A DNA stretch of 64,000 nt from Roseomonas sp. GTDB lineage: Bacteria > Pseudomonadota > Alphaproteobacteria > Acetobacterales > Acetobacteraceae. The first letter of the stretch is position 1. Each line of letters begins with the position of its first letter. Positions 10,446 to 19,471 of the stretch are shown in pieces. Made by a program: the position numbers and the translations under genes. The notes below the pieces were generated by a model, which worked only from the letters and a program-made list of their open reading frames with translations, was not told the DNA's origin and made no database searches. The DNA lies in assembly GCA_020249925.1 (NCBI GenBank), contig JADCER010000001.1, forward strand, positions 17,953 to 81,952. Reading direction: 5' to 3'.

Positions 10446-10582
10446 CCCCCCCATTCTTGGTTCGCCCTGAACCTTGGTCCGCCCGCCTGATGCGGGTTGG
10501 CTCCGTCGCTCCGCGAAGGCTCGCGCAGCGGCGCGTTTTGCTTTGGGGCGGCCGCAACGCGAAAGGACTAGTGGGCGCTGCC

Positions 10583-11953
10583 ATGTTTGAGGCTCTGTCC
10601 AGCAAGCTCAACGGTGTTTTTGATCGGCTGCGCCGCCGCGGCGCGCTGAGCGAAGCCGATGTGACCGAAGCGCTGCGCGAAGTGCGCGTGGCGCTGCTGG
10701 AAGCCGATGTGGCGCTGCCGGTGGTCCGCGATCTTGTCGCGCGCGTGAAGGAACGCGCCGTGGGGCAGGAGGTGATTCGCTCCGTCTCCCCCGCGCAGCA
10801 GGTCATCAAGATCGTCAATGACGCTTTGGTGGAAGCGCTGGGTGGCACTGAAGGGGCGCGCGGGCTTGATTTGAATGCGCCCGCACCGCTCGCCATTCTG
10901 ATGGTGGGTTTGCAGGGTTCGGGCAAGACCACGACCTCGGGCAAGATCGCGCTACGCCTGAAGGGGCGCGAGAAGAAAAAGGTGCTGCTGGCGTCGCTCG
11001 ACGTGCATCGCCCTGCGGCGCAGTTGCAATTGCAGCAATTGGCCGAGCGTGCGGAAGTGACCAGCCTGCCGATCATCGCCGGCCAGCGCCCGCTTGAAAT
11101 TGCCGCCCGCGCCATGGATGTCGCGCGGCGTGAGCTTTACGATGTTGTCGTGCTGGACACCGCCGGCCGGCTTGCGATTGATGAAGCGCTGATGGCCGAA
11201 GTGGCCGAGGTAAAGGCCGCCACCAAGCCGCATGAGACGCTGCTGGTTGTGGATGCCATGACCGGGCAGGATGCGGTGAATACCGCCAAGGCCTTCCAGG
11301 AAAAAGTGGGTGTCACCGGCATTGTCATGACGCGCGTGGATGGCGATGCGCGTGGCGGTGCGGCGCTTTCCATGCGGGCCGTGACCGGCGCGCCGATCAA
11401 GCTTTTGGGTGCTGGCGAAAAGCTGGATGCGCTTGAAGACTTCCATCCCGATCGCATCGCAAACCGCATTCTTGGCATGGGCGATATTGTCTCCTTGGTG
11501 GAAAAAGCCGCCGAGACAATGGATCAGGCGGAGGCTGAAAAGCTCGCCGCGCGCATGCAAAAGGGCCAGTTCACGCTGGATGATTATGCGGCGCAGTTGA
11601 AGCAGATCGGCAAGATGGGCAGCCTGCAAGGTATTCTGGGCATGTTGCCTGGCGTGCAAAAGGTGAAGGCGCAGTTGGAAGGTGCCAATCTGGATACCGC
11701 CATTCTGAAGCGCCAGGCCGCGATCATTTCCAGCATGACGCCCAAGGAACGCCGCGCGCCTGATCTGCTGAAGGCATCGCGCAAGCGGCGCATTGCCGCC
11801 GGGTCCGGCACCACGGTGCAGGATGTCAATCGCTTGTTGAAGCAATTCGACGATATGTCCGCCATGATGAAGCGGATGAACAAGATCGGCCAGAAGGGGC
11901 TGATGCGTGGCGGGCTTGCCGCGCTGCTCCCCCAAGGCCGGAGGCCGTTCTGA
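10583..11953 (+). CDS. ffh: Signal recognition particle protein Ffh
   Basis: GTPase that with SRP RNA delivers nascent membrane proteins to FtsY. From the ATG at 10583 it has 456 residues, the usual length. The N domain begins MFEALSSKLNGVFDRLR. The G domain shows VGLQGSGKTTT (G1), LDVHRPAAQLQL (G2), LLDTAGRL-type VVLDTAGRL (G3), TRVDGDARGG (G4) and LGAGEKLDALEDFHPDRIA (G5). The C-terminal M domain is Met-rich (MSAMMKRMNKIGQKG). The frame is open back to 10457, but that extension has no family homology. First gene of the conserved ffh-rpsP-rimM-trmD-rplS block. Confidence 0.96.
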   Translation: MFEALSSKLNGVFDRLRRRGALSEADVTEALREVRVALLEADVALPVVRDLVARVKERAVGQEVIRSVSPAQQVIKIVNDALVEALGGTEGARGLDLNAPAPLAILMVGLQGSGKTTTSGKIALRLKGREKKKVLLASLDVHRPAAQLQLQQLAERAEVTSLPIIAGQRPLEIAARAMDVARRELYDVVVLDTAGRLAIDEALMAEVAEVKAATKPHETLLVVDAMTGQDAVNTAKAFQEKVGVTGIVMTRVDGDARGGAALSMRAVTGAPIKLLGAGEKLDALEDFHPDRIANRILGMGDIVSLVEKAAETMDQAEAEKLAARMQKGQFTLDDYAAQLKQIGKMGSLQGILGMLPGVQKVKAQLEGANLDTAILKRQAAIISSMTPKERRAPDLLKASRKRRIAAGSGTTVQDVNRLLKQFDDMSAMMKRMNKIGQKGLMRGGLAALLPQGRRPF

Positions 11954-12007
11954 TGACGGCCACCACCAACCTCAAGTCTTTAGTTCTGTAAAGAAAGGAA
12001 TACCCGG

Positions 12008-12340
12008 ATGGGTCTCAAGATTCGCCTTGCACGCGCTGGTGCCAAGAAGCGCCCCTATTATCACATCGTGATTGCCGATAGCCGCAGCCCGCGCGATGGC
12101 CGCTTTATCGAAAAGGTGGGTTCCTATAACCCCATGCTGCCGTCTGAGCATGCGGATCGCATTCGCCTGCAGGAAGATCGGCTGAAGCATTGGATCGGTA
12201 ATGGCGCGGTTGCCACCGAACGCGTGGCGCGCTTTCTGGGTCGCGCTGGCCTGATCGCCATGCCGGCGATCCCGGCGCAAACGAAGCAGGCGCAGCCGAA
12301 GAAGAAGGCGCAGGAACGCGCCGCTGCGGCAGCCGGCTGA
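12008..12340 (+). CDS. rpsP: 30S ribosomal protein S16
   Basis: A 110-residue small-subunit protein. The N-terminus [42 protein letters not shown] is diagnostic for bS16, which binds 16S rRNA early in assembly. An Ala/Lys/Gln-rich C-terminal tail ([18 protein letters not shown]) is typical of alphaproteobacterial S16. It lies 54 bp after ffh, with AAAGAAAGGA ahead of the ATG, in the order ffh-rpsP-rimM-trmD-rplS. Confidence 0.97.
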   Translation: MGLKIRLARAGAKKRPYYHIVIADSRSPRDGRFIEKVGSYNPMLPSEHADRIRLQEDRLKHWIGNGAVATERVARFLGRAGLIAMPAIPAQTKQAQPKKKAQERAAAAAG

Positions 12341-12370
12341 AGCAGGCTTTAGCGGCAGGCAGCACGGCAG

Positions 12371-12886
12371 ATGGGCGGCAAGCGCATTATGGTGGGGGAG
12401 TTCGGCAGGCCGCATGGCGTGCGCGGGCTTTTGCGCCTGCGTGCCTTCACCGCCGATCCGGCTGCCATCACCGCCTATGGCCCGCTCTCCGATGAGGCTG
12501 GCACACGGCAATTCCGCCTGACGCTGAAAGGCCCTGATCTTGTGGCCGTTGAAGGCATCACGGATCGGGATGCCGCGCAGCGCCTGACTGGCACACGCCT
12601 TTTCGTCGCGCGGGAGGCTTTGCCCCCCACCGAGGAAGAGGAATTCTACCTCGCGGACCTGATCGGCCTACGGGCGGTGACGGAGGCGGGTGAGCTGCTC
12701 GGCACCGTGCGCGCGGTGGAAGATCATGGCGGTGGCGCTTTCCTGGTGGTGGAAGGGGCGAGCGAAATGCTGCTGCCCTTCACGCGCCAGGTGGTGCCCA
12801 GCGTGGATATCGCCGCCGGGCAGCTTGTTGTTGTGCCGCCCGCTGAAGTGCTGGTGACGCCTGAAGGGAAGGAGGCCGCGGCATGA
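12371..12886 (+). CDS. rimM: Ribosome maturation factor RimM
   Basis: A 171-residue, two-domain assembly factor that binds ribosomal protein S19 in the 30S head. The RimM N domain has [20 protein letters not shown] and the PRC-barrel C domain has [16 protein letters not shown]...[13 protein letters not shown]. Two Met codons (12371 and 12389) could start it; the ribosome-binding site is weak at both and the first is taken. The stop overlaps the trmD start (ATGA), indicating translational coupling. Confidence 0.95.
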   Translation: MGGKRIMVGEFGRPHGVRGLLRLRAFTADPAAITAYGPLSDEAGTRQFRLTLKGPDLVAVEGITDRDAAQRLTGTRLFVAREALPPTEEEEFYLADLIGLRAVTEAGELLGTVRAVEDHGGGAFLVVEGASEMLLPFTRQVVPSVDIAAGQLVVVPPAEVLVTPEGKEAAA

Positions 12887-13623
12887 CTTGGCGCGCCGAT
12901 ATCCTGACGCTGTTCCCGGAAATGTTCCCAGGGCCGCTTGGGCTTTCCTTGGCTGGGCGTGGCTTGCGCGAGGGGCTTTGGTCCTTGGCCGCGCATGACA
13001 TTCGCGACCATGCCAAGGACCGCCATCGCAGCGTGGATGACACGCCTTTCGGGGGCGGTGCCGGCATGGTGCTGCGCCCGGATGTGGTGGATGCGGCGGT
13101 GGGCGCGGCCTTGACCGAAATGCCAGCACGGCCGGTGATTTACCTGACGCCGCGCGGGCGGTTGCTGGATCAGGCCCTGGTCCGGGAATTGGCGGCGGGG
13201 CCGGGGGCGGTACTGCTTTGCGGGCGTTATGAAGGCGTGGATCAGCGCGTGATTGAAGCGCGCGGCATGCTGGAAATCTCGATTGGCGATTATGTGCTGA
13301 GCGGGGGGGAATTGGCCGCACTCACGCTGCTTGATGCCTGTGTGCGCCTGCTGCCGGGCGTCATGGGGGCGGCGGAAAGCGCTGCCGAGGAAAGCCATGG
13401 CGCCGAGGGGCTTTTGGAATATCCGCATTACACGCGCCCAGCCGAATGGGCCGGGCGCGCGGTGCCGGAGGTACTGCTTTCGGGCCATCACGCCGCCATC
13501 GCGGCCTGGCGCCGGGCCGAAAGCGAGACAATCACAAAGGAACGCCGCCCCGATCTTTGGGCGCGGCATGAAACACAGCGCGGAGGCGCGGGGGCCATTG
13601 CCGGCCATCCCGCCGCCGCCTAA
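12883..13623 (+). CDS. trmD: tRNA (guanine-37-N1)-methyltransferase
   Basis: A 246-residue SPOUT-family enzyme that methylates G37 of tRNAs to prevent +1 frameshifting. Visible signatures are [56 protein letters not shown] (knot SAM site), [12 protein letters not shown] and [10 protein letters not shown]. The gene starts within the rimM stop (ATGA) and precedes rplS by 24 bp, as in most proteobacteria. Confidence 0.97.
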   Translation: MTWRADILTLFPEMFPGPLGLSLAGRGLREGLWSLAAHDIRDHAKDRHRSVDDTPFGGGAGMVLRPDVVDAAVGAALTEMPARPVIYLTPRGRLLDQALVRELAAGPGAVLLCGRYEGVDQRVIEARGMLEISIGDYVLSGGELAALTLLDACVRLLPGVMGAAESAAEESHGAEGLLEYPHYTRPAEWAGRAVPEVLLSGHHAAIAAWRRAESETITKERRPDLWARHETQRGGAGAIAGHPAAA

Positions 13624-13647
13624 AGAAACCGCAGAAAGGGTACCAAC

Positions 13648-14043
13648 ATGAATATCTTGCAGCAATTCGAAGCTGATCAGCAGGCCAAGCTTGCCGCTGC
13701 CCGCGCCACGCCGGAATTCGGCCCGGGCGATACGGTGCGCGTCATGGTGAAGGTGGTGGAAGGCGAACGCGTCCGCACCCAGGCTTATGAAGGCGTCGTG
13801 ATCGCGCGTTCCAACAAGGGCGTGCAGAGCAATTTCACCGTGCGCAAGCTTTCCTATGGGGAAGGGGTGGAGCGCGTGTTTCCGCTCTACAGCCCGAATG
13901 TCGCGGAAATTCAGGTGGTGCGCCGCGGCAAGGTGCGTCGCGCGAAGCTCTATTATTTGCGTGGCCGTACCGGCAAATCCGCGCGCATTGCGGAAAAGCT
14001 TGGCATGAAGGCCGATGGCGCCGCCAAGGCTGCCGAAGGCTGA
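13648..14043 (+). CDS. rplS: 50S ribosomal protein L19
   Basis: A 131-residue large-subunit protein at the 30S-50S interface. [51 protein letters not shown] and [20 protein letters not shown] define bL19. AGAAAGGGT precedes the ATG. It closes the ribosomal/SRP block; a GC hairpin follows. Confidence 0.97.
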   Translation: MNILQQFEADQQAKLAAARATPEFGPGDTVRVMVKVVEGERVRTQAYEGVVIARSNKGVQSNFTVRKLSYGEGVERVFPLYSPNVAEIQVVRRGKVRRAKLYYLRGRTGKSARIAEKLGMKADGAAKAAEG

Positions 14044-14050
14044 ATGTTGC

Positions 14051-14072
14051 GGGCGCCGTAACGGCGGCGCCC
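14051..14072 (+). terminator. Hairpin after rplS
   Basis: GGGCGCCG (14051-14058) pairs perfectly with CGGCGCCC (14065-14072) around loop TAACGG, eight bases after the rplS stop. Only TTCGTATAT follows, so termination may be partial, with some read-through to leuC. Confidence 0.6.
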
Positions 14073-14095
14073 TTCGTATATAGGGGGAAGATGAA

Positions 14096-15526
14096 ATGTC
14101 AGCGCAAAAACCGCGTACGCTGTTCGACAAGATTTGGGACGCGCATGTTGTTGAAACCCTGCCGGATGGCACGGCGCTGCTCTATATTGATTTGCATCTG
14201 ACCCATGAAGTGACCACGCCGCAGGCCTTTGATGGCCTGCGCGCCGCGGGACGCAAGGTGCGCCGCCCGGATGCGACACTCGCCGTGGTGGACCATAATA
14301 TCGCGACCGATGACAGCCGCCGCACCGGCATTGTGGACCCCGAAAGCCGCTTGCAGGTTGAAACGCTGGAAAAGAACGTCGTTGAATTCGGCGTGCCCTA
14401 CATCCCGCTGCTCGATGACCGTCAGGGCATTGTGCATGTGATCGGGCCTGAATTGGGCCGTTCGCTGCCGGGCATGACGATTGTCTGTGGTGACAGCCAT
14501 ACCTCGACCCATGGCGCCATGGGCGCGCTGGCGTTTGGTATCGGCACATCGGAAGTGGAGCATGTGCTGGCGACGCAGACGCTGCTGCAAAAGCCCGCCA
14601 AGAACATGCGCGTTTCGGTGGATGGCAATCTGGCTTTTGGCTGTTCCGGCAAGGATATTGTGCTGGCCATTATCGGCAAGATCGGCACCGCCGGCGGCAC
14701 GGGCCATGTGATTGAATATGCCGGGGATGCGATCCGGGCTCTCGACATGGCAGGCCGCATGACGGTCTGCAACATGACCATTGAAGGTGGTGCGCGCGCC
14801 GGCATGGTCGCGCCTGACCAAACCACGTTTGATTACATCGCCAAAACGCCGAATGGCCCGAAGGGCGAGGCCTTCAAGCGCGCGCTGGAATGGTGGAAGA
14901 CGCTGCCTTCCGATGCGGGTGCCCATTTCGACAAGGAATTGCGCCTTGCCGCGCATGAGATTGCGCCGCAGGTGACCTGGGGCACCAACCCGGAAGCGGT
15001 GCTGCCGATCACCGGCGTGGTGCCGAACCCAGCCGATGAGGCGAATGAGGCACGGCGCGCGCAGTTGCAGCGCATGGTGGAATATATGGGCCTGACGCCC
15101 GGCCAGCGCCTGACCGATTTGAAGGTGGATGTTGTCTTCATCGGTTCCTGCACCAATAGCCGGATTGAGGATATCCGCGCTGCCGCCGCCATCGCCAAGG
15201 GCCGGCGCGTGGCGGATCATGTGCGCGCGCTGGTGGTGCCAGGTTCGGGCCTGGTGAAGAAGCAGGCCGAAGCCGAAGGGCTGGATCGCATCCTGCGCGA
15301 AGCCGGCTTTGAATGGCGCGAAGCGGGTTGTTCCATGTGCCTAGGCATGAACCCCGATAAGCTCACGCCGGGTCAGCGCAGCGCCAGTACGTCGAACCGC
15401 AATTTCGAAGGCCGGCAGGGCCCCGGCGGGCGGACCCATTTGCTGAGCCCCGCCATGGCGGCCGCTGCGGCACTCGCGGGCCATTTGGCCGATGTGCGTG
15501 ATTATCAGCCGAAGGGAGCGATCTGA
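14096..15526 (+). CDS. leuC: 3-isopropylmalate dehydratase large subunit
   Basis: A 476-residue aconitase-superfamily subunit that with LeuD isomerises 2-isopropylmalate to 3-isopropylmalate. Motifs are [12 protein letters not shown], the substrate loop [20 protein letters not shown], and three [4Fe-4S] ligands in FIGSCTNSR and [24 protein letters not shown] precedes the ATG. LeuD starts one base after its stop, and leuC-leuD-leuB form one leucine-biosynthesis operon. No leuA is present here. Confidence 0.97.
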   Translation: MSAQKPRTLFDKIWDAHVVETLPDGTALLYIDLHLTHEVTTPQAFDGLRAAGRKVRRPDATLAVVDHNIATDDSRRTGIVDPESRLQVETLEKNVVEFGVPYIPLLDDRQGIVHVIGPELGRSLPGMTIVCGDSHTSTHGAMGALAFGIGTSEVEHVLATQTLLQKPAKNMRVSVDGNLAFGCSGKDIVLAIIGKIGTAGGTGHVIEYAGDAIRALDMAGRMTVCNMTIEGGARAGMVAPDQTTFDYIAKTPNGPKGEAFKRALEWWKTLPSDAGAHFDKELRLAAHEIAPQVTWGTNPEAVLPITGVVPNPADEANEARRAQLQRMVEYMGLTPGQRLTDLKVDVVFIGSCTNSRIEDIRAAAAIAKGRRVADHVRALVVPGSGLVKKQAEAEGLDRILREAGFEWREAGCSMCLGMNPDKLTPGQRSASTSNRNFEGRQGPGGRTHLLSPAMAAAAALAGHLADVRDYQPKGAI

Positions 15527-15527
15527 C

Positions 15528-16139
15528 ATGCAAGCCTTCACCAAGCTTACCGGTATCGCAGCCCCCTTGCCCAAGGCGAATGTGGATACCGACCAGATCA
15601 TCCCGGCGCGGTTTTTGAAATCCATCAGCCGGCTTGGTTTCGGCAAGAACCTGTTCGCCAATTTCCGTTTCAAGGAAGATGGCTCGGAGAACCCGGATTT
15701 CGTGCTGAACCAGGAACCTTATCGCAAGGCCGAGATCCTGATTGCCTTTGAAAACTTCGGCTGCGGATCTTCGCGTGAACACGCGCCCTGGGCCTTGTTG
15801 GATTTCGGCATTCGCTGCGTGATCGCGCCCGATTTCGCCGATATCTTCCACAATAACTGCTTCAAGAATGGCGTGCTGCCGGTGCGCCTGCCGCGCGAGA
15901 TTTGCGAAAAGCTGATGGAAGACGCGAAGATGGGCGGCAATGCGCGCATCAGCGTTGATCTGGAACGCCAGGTGGTGGTGCGCCCGAATGGGGAGGAGAT
16001 TCCCTTCCAGATAGACCCGCTGCGGCGGCATCTGATGCTGAATGGGCTGGATGATATCGGCCAGACCATGCAGCACGCGCCAGCGATTGATGGCTTTGAA
16101 GCCCGTCAGCGCGCTGCCCAGCCCTGGCTCTATGCCTGA
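15528..16139 (+). CDS. leuD: 3-isopropylmalate dehydratase small subunit
   Basis: A 203-residue swivel-domain partner of LeuC. It begins [31 protein letters not shown] and contains [16 protein letters not shown], the conserved loop that closes over the active site. The start at 15528 is set by AAGGGAG (15512-15518); an upstream in-frame start at 15492 lies inside leuC and is rejected. Confidence 0.97.
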   Translation: MQAFTKLTGIAAPLPKANVDTDQIIPARFLKSISRLGFGKNLFANFRFKEDGSENPDFVLNQEPYRKAEILIAFENFGCGSSREHAPWALLDFGIRCVIAPDFADIFHNNCFKNGVLPVRLPREICEKLMEDAKMGGNARISVDLERQVVVRPNGEEIPFQIDPLRRHLMLNGLDDIGQTMQHAPAIDGFEARQRAAQPWLYA

Positions 16140-16184
16140 TTGACACGCGCCCTGGCGCGATGCCGGGGCGAGAAGGAAACAACC

Positions 16185-17297
16185 ATGTCATCGAACAAGA
16201 AGCTTCTCATCCTGCCCGGCGACGGAATTGGTCCCGAAGTGATGCGCGAAGTGCGCCGCGTGGTGGATTGGATGGATCGCCGCCGCCATGTCTCCTTCAA
16301 TATTGAAGAAGGGCTGGTGGGCGGTGCGGCTTTGGATACGGAAGGCACGCCCTGTTCTGATGAAACCGTGGCGCGTGCGAAGGTAGCGGATGCGGTGCTG
16401 TTCGGGTCTGTCGGTGGGCCGAAATGGGATTCCATGCCCTTCGACAAGCGCCCGGAATTGGGCGTGCTGCGGCTGCGCAAGGACCTTGGCCTTTTCGCTA
16501 ATCTCCGCCCCGCCGTGGTGCTTGATCCGCTGGTGGAAGCTTCCAGCCTGAAGCCTGATCTGGTGCGCGGGCTTGATGTGATGATCGTGCGCGAATCAAC
16601 CGGCGGCATTTACTTCGGCGAACCGCGCGGCATCCACACGGATGCCAATGGCAAGCGCACCGGCATTGATACGGAAGTCTATACCGAAGACGAAATCGCC
16701 CGCGTGGCCCGCATTGCCTTTGATCTCGCGCGCAAGCGCCGCAACAAGGTCACCAGTGTTGAGAAGGCGAATGTCATGCAATCCGGGCGCCTGTGGCGCG
16801 CGGTGGTGGGCGAAATCGGCAAGGCCGAATTCCCCGATGTCGAGCTTGAGCATATGTATGCCGATAATTGCGCCATGCAGCTTTGCTCTCGCCCGAAGCA
16901 GTTTGATGTGATCCTGGGGTCCAACCTTTTCGGTGATGTGCTGTCTGATCTGGCCGCCGCGCTGACCGGTTCGCTCGGCATGCTGCCATCGGCCACGCTG
17001 GGCGCGGTAGATGCCTCAGGCCGGCGCCATGCCTTGTATGAGCCCGTGCATGGCTCGGCGCCCGATATCGCCGGCAAGGGCATCGCCAATCCTTGTGCGC
17101 AGATCCTGTCCTTCGCCATGCTGCTCCGCTGGTCCTTCGGGATGGAGGAAGATGCGCGGCTGGTGGAAGCGGCTGTAGAGAAGGTGCTGGCCGGTGGGCT
17201 GCGCACCGCTGACATCATGCAGGCCGGCATGGCACGGGTTGGCACCAGCGTGATGGGTGAGGCCGTAGTGCGCGAATTGGATAAGCTCGCCGCGTGA
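16185..17297 (+). CDS. leuB: 3-isopropylmalate dehydrogenase
   Basis: A 370-residue NAD+-dependent beta-decarboxylating dehydrogenase producing 2-oxoisocaproate. [49 protein letters not shown], the catalytic-region [39 protein letters not shown] and the NAD-binding [18 protein letters not shown] are all present. The start at 16185 is supported by GAAGGAAAC; the open frame extends to 16140 without homology. It is followed 65 bp later by tRNA-Arg. Confidence 0.96.
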   Translation: MSSNKKLLILPGDGIGPEVMREVRRVVDWMDRRRHVSFNIEEGLVGGAALDTEGTPCSDETVARAKVADAVLFGSVGGPKWDSMPFDKRPELGVLRLRKDLGLFANLRPAVVLDPLVEASSLKPDLVRGLDVMIVRESTGGIYFGEPRGIHTDANGKRTGIDTEVYTEDEIARVARIAFDLARKRRNKVTSVEKANVMQSGRLWRAVVGEIGKAEFPDVELEHMYADNCAMQLCSRPKQFDVILGSNLFGDVLSDLAAALTGSLGMLPSATLGAVDASGRRHALYEPVHGSAPDIAGKGIANPCAQILSFAMLLRWSFGMEEDARLVEAAVEKVLAGGLRTADIMQAGMARVGTSVMGEAVVRELDKLAA

Positions 17298-17319
17298 TCA
17301 ATTAGCGGGGCTTGCGGGG

Positions 17320-17348
17320 TTGCGCCTTTGGCGCGGCTCCGCTATCCG
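17320..17348 (+). promoter_or_regulatory. Candidate promoter of tRNA-Arg
   Basis: TTGCGC (17320-17325), a 17-base spacer, and TATCCG (17343-17348) lie 14 bases before the tRNA 5' end. The placement is convincing, though both boxes deviate from consensus. Confidence 0.45.
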
Positions 17349-17362
17349 TCGCCTCATCAAGG

Positions 17363-17439
17363 GCGCCCGTAGCTCAGCTGGATAGAGCACCAGACTACGA
17401 ATCTGGGGGTCAGAGGTTCGAATCCTTTCGGGCGCGCCA
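17363..17439 (+). tRNA. tRNA-Arg (anticodon ACG)
   Basis: A full cloverleaf folds: acceptor GCGCCCG/CGGGCGC, D-arm AGCTCAGCTGGATAGAGC, anticodon stem CCAGA/TCTGG with loop CTACGAA (anticodon ACG, read as ICG after deamination), variable loop GGGTC, T-arm AGAGGTTCGAATCCTTT, and an encoded CCA. Its last 19 bases recur with two mismatches at 29042-29060, marking it as the apparent attachment site of an integrated island. Confidence 0.96.
17421..17439 (+). repeat. attL-like repeat in the 3' end of tRNA-Arg
   Basis: AATCCTTTCGGGCGCGCCA at the tRNA 3' end matches 29042-29060 at 17 of 19 positions; the last 14 bases (17426-17439) are identical. A tRNA 3' end duplicated about 11.6 kb downstream in the same orientation is the classic footprint of tyrosine-recombinase integration. 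No integrase gene is seen between the repeats. Confidence 0.65.
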
Positions 17440-18094
17440 AATCACTTTCTAAACTACTGATATTCTTGATTAAATTATCTGATTGGTTGATGCCGCAGGC
17501 ATAATCTTGGTTTTGAAATCATGGTCGGCGGCCCCACGTCATCGCCTGGGGAAGCAAGATGACGCTTTGTGCTTCGAAGACCTTGTGGCTCATTTTAACG
17601 CTAGTTGATACAAAATGCGATTAGTACACGTGGCAGCCGCCATGTCTTTGATCTGCGCCCTTTCTTTCCCATCCCGGTCGCGTCTGGCGCCGGATCCCCA
17701 ATCCAGTGCAAGCGCGCATCATTGATCCTCCGTTGCGAAACGCCGCACCAAGACCACGGCGCCCGAGTTTGGGAGCAAGATCTCATCCGCATCAGCGTCG
17801 TCGGCTGGGGGCGGTTTTGTCTATCTGCTTGTGCTGGCTAGGAAATTACGGCCGGCCAAGCGCGCTTGATGCCGCGATGGAGGCCTTTACCTGCAACTTT
17901 CCTGATGCTCTGCGTGGGGGATCTCAGCACCGACCCTTCAACGAAATCCCAAAGGGAAGAGTTTAATGGAATATCCTATTGTTGCGAGTCTCGCCAATTT
18001 CCCCTCGCCCTCATAGGCATGTACGTGTAGTAAAACGTGCGTGGTGCAAATTTTCGATCATCACTCACAAAAACGACACGAGGCATGCAGCGTG
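17440..18094. other. 655-bp intergenic start of the island, no gene recognised
   Basis: The first part after the tRNA is visibly AT-richer than the flanking chromosome. Short open frames on both strands (for example 17605-17841 plus and 17601-17792 minus) lack a convincing ribosome-binding site or recognisable family. I see no integrase or transposase remnant that can be named. It may hold the promoter of the fadL-like gene or decayed DNA. Confidence 0.5.
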
Positions 18095-19471
18095 ATGGGT
18101 CGGTCCAGAATGGGTTACCGAGAATACGCAAAGGCAAGCGCTTGGGCGGCTTCCGCGGTACTGTCGGCTGCGCCGGTCCTCCAGAACGGTGTTGCGCAGG
18201 CGGCCGGCTATCAGACCATCACGCAAAGCACCTCCGTGTTGGGATCGGCGCAAGCTGGCATGTCAGCCGGTCCCTATGATCTCAGCCGGCTTTCGCTCAA
18301 TCCGGCGGCACTCGGCCTTGGCTCCGGATTTGATATCTCGGTGAATCTCACGGGCATTGCGACCAGTCAGACCATGCGGGATAGCGCCGGCACCACCTCT
18401 CTCGGAACTCCTCTGGGCGGTGGGAACGGAGGCGATTCGGGCGGCGTTTTCGGACTGCCTAGTTTTTATGCAGGCTATTCGCTGGACGATCGGACGCGGC
18501 TTGGCATCGGTGTGACCTCCTATTTCGGTCTTGGATCAAAATGGGATGCGGGGTGGCAGGGGCGCTACTATGCCGGTTCAGCCTCCCTGGCGGTGATCGA
18601 CATTACGCCGGTCATTTCCTTTCAGCCTGTACCATCCCTCATCATCGCGGGCGGGCCGGTCTTCGAATATGCGCGCACCAAAACCAATACGGCGATTGAT
18701 TTTGGTTCCATTGATGTGTTGCAGACCGGCGGCGCCTTCGGGGGTGTGCCAGGGGGCAGCGACGGTTCGCTTGCCACACGCGCCACAAGCTGGGCGGCGG
18801 GGTTCATCCTTGGCGCAACTTATGACCTGTTCGAAGGCACGCGCCTTGGCGTTTCCTACCGTTCCGAATTGCGGCACGGGCAGCGCGGCACAGCGGATTT
18901 CAGCTTGGGTGGCCCCACAGGCCAGGGGCTTGCCGCAGCCACCGGCGCCTTCGCGGACAGCAAGATCAGAAGCGGTCTTGACAATCCTGCGACGCTGATC
19001 TTCGGCCTGTCACAGCAGATCACGCCATCCTTTACGCTTTTCGCCGATGCACGGCGCACGTTCTGGAGCAGCGTGAAGCACCTCACCATTTCATTCGACA
19101 ACCCCGCCAATCCAGCGGCGGTGACGGTTTTGGACTTGCGCGATTCATGGTTTGTTGCCCAGGGTGGCCGCTATCAGATCAATGAACGCCTCGCGGTGCG
19201 CGCCGGCGCCGCCTATGACGAGGCGGCAACGCGCACCCCGACACGCAGCCCCATCCTGGCGGAGAATACGAGCTACTGGGTCGCTGGAGGTCTTGAAGCG
19301 CAGTTGAACGAGAACCTACGGCTTGATTTCGCCCTGGGGCATCGCTTCATGGCAGATGCGCCTGTTGCATTGTCTTCAACGCAAACAGGCAATGCCGTGC
19401 GTGGGAATTACCGTGGCACAGCCAGCAGCAGCGCCAATTTCGCGGCCATCCAGATAACGTGGCGCTTTTGA
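18095..19471 (+). CDS. FadL/OmpP1-type outer-membrane transport protein
   Basis: A 458-residue predicted outer-membrane beta-barrel of the FadL family, which moves hydrophobic compounds (long-chain fatty acids, aromatics) across the outer membrane by lateral diffusion. A signal peptide ends near VAQAAG. The mature start has the family-typical GSAQAGMSAGPYDLSRLSLNPAAL, with the conserved NPA motif after the hatch region. The C-terminus AAIQITWRF ends in an aromatic residue, as barrels do. The start is uncertain (18095 with GAGG upstream, or 18110; the frame is open to 18041). The cyclase gene begins inside its last codons (GTG at 19459), so they are probably one transcript. Confidence 0.82.
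   Translation: MGRSRMGYREYAKASAWAASAVLSAAPVLQNGVAQAAGYQTITQSTSVLGSAQAGMSAGPYDLSRLSLNPAALGLGSGFDISVNLTGIATSQTMRDSAGTTSLGTPLGGGNGGDSGGVFGLPSFYAGYSLDDRTRLGIGVTSYFGLGSKWDAGWQGRYYAGSASLAVIDITPVISFQPVPSLIIAGGPVFEYARTKTNTAIDFGSIDVLQTGGAFGGVPGGSDGSLATRATSWAAGFILGATYDLFEGTRLGVSYRSELRHGQRGTADFSLGGPTGQGLAAATGAFADSKIRSGLDNPATLIFGLSQQITPSFTLFADARRTFWSSVKHLTISFDNPANPAAVTVLDLRDSWFVAQGGRYQINERLAVRAGAAYDEAATRTPTRSPILAENTSYWVAGGLEAQLNENLRLDFALGHRFMADAPVALSSTQTGNAVRGNYRGTASSSANFAAIQITWRF

Noticed and set aside
10322..10582. SRP RNA (ffs) upstream of ffh
   Set aside because: The conserved GGAAG...AGCAGCC apical motif of SRP RNA is absent.
12724..14172. 482-codon open frame antisense to rimM, trmD and rplS
   Set aside because: It spans three conserved essential genes on the other strand and its product has no family features.
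14099..15220. 373-codon open frame antisense to leuC
   Set aside because: Shadow of leuC; no ribosome-binding site or homology.
17440..18094. Integrase or transposase remnant after tRNA-Arg
   Set aside because: Short frames on both strands show no catalytic motif or recognisable fragment, so I report the stretch as empty.
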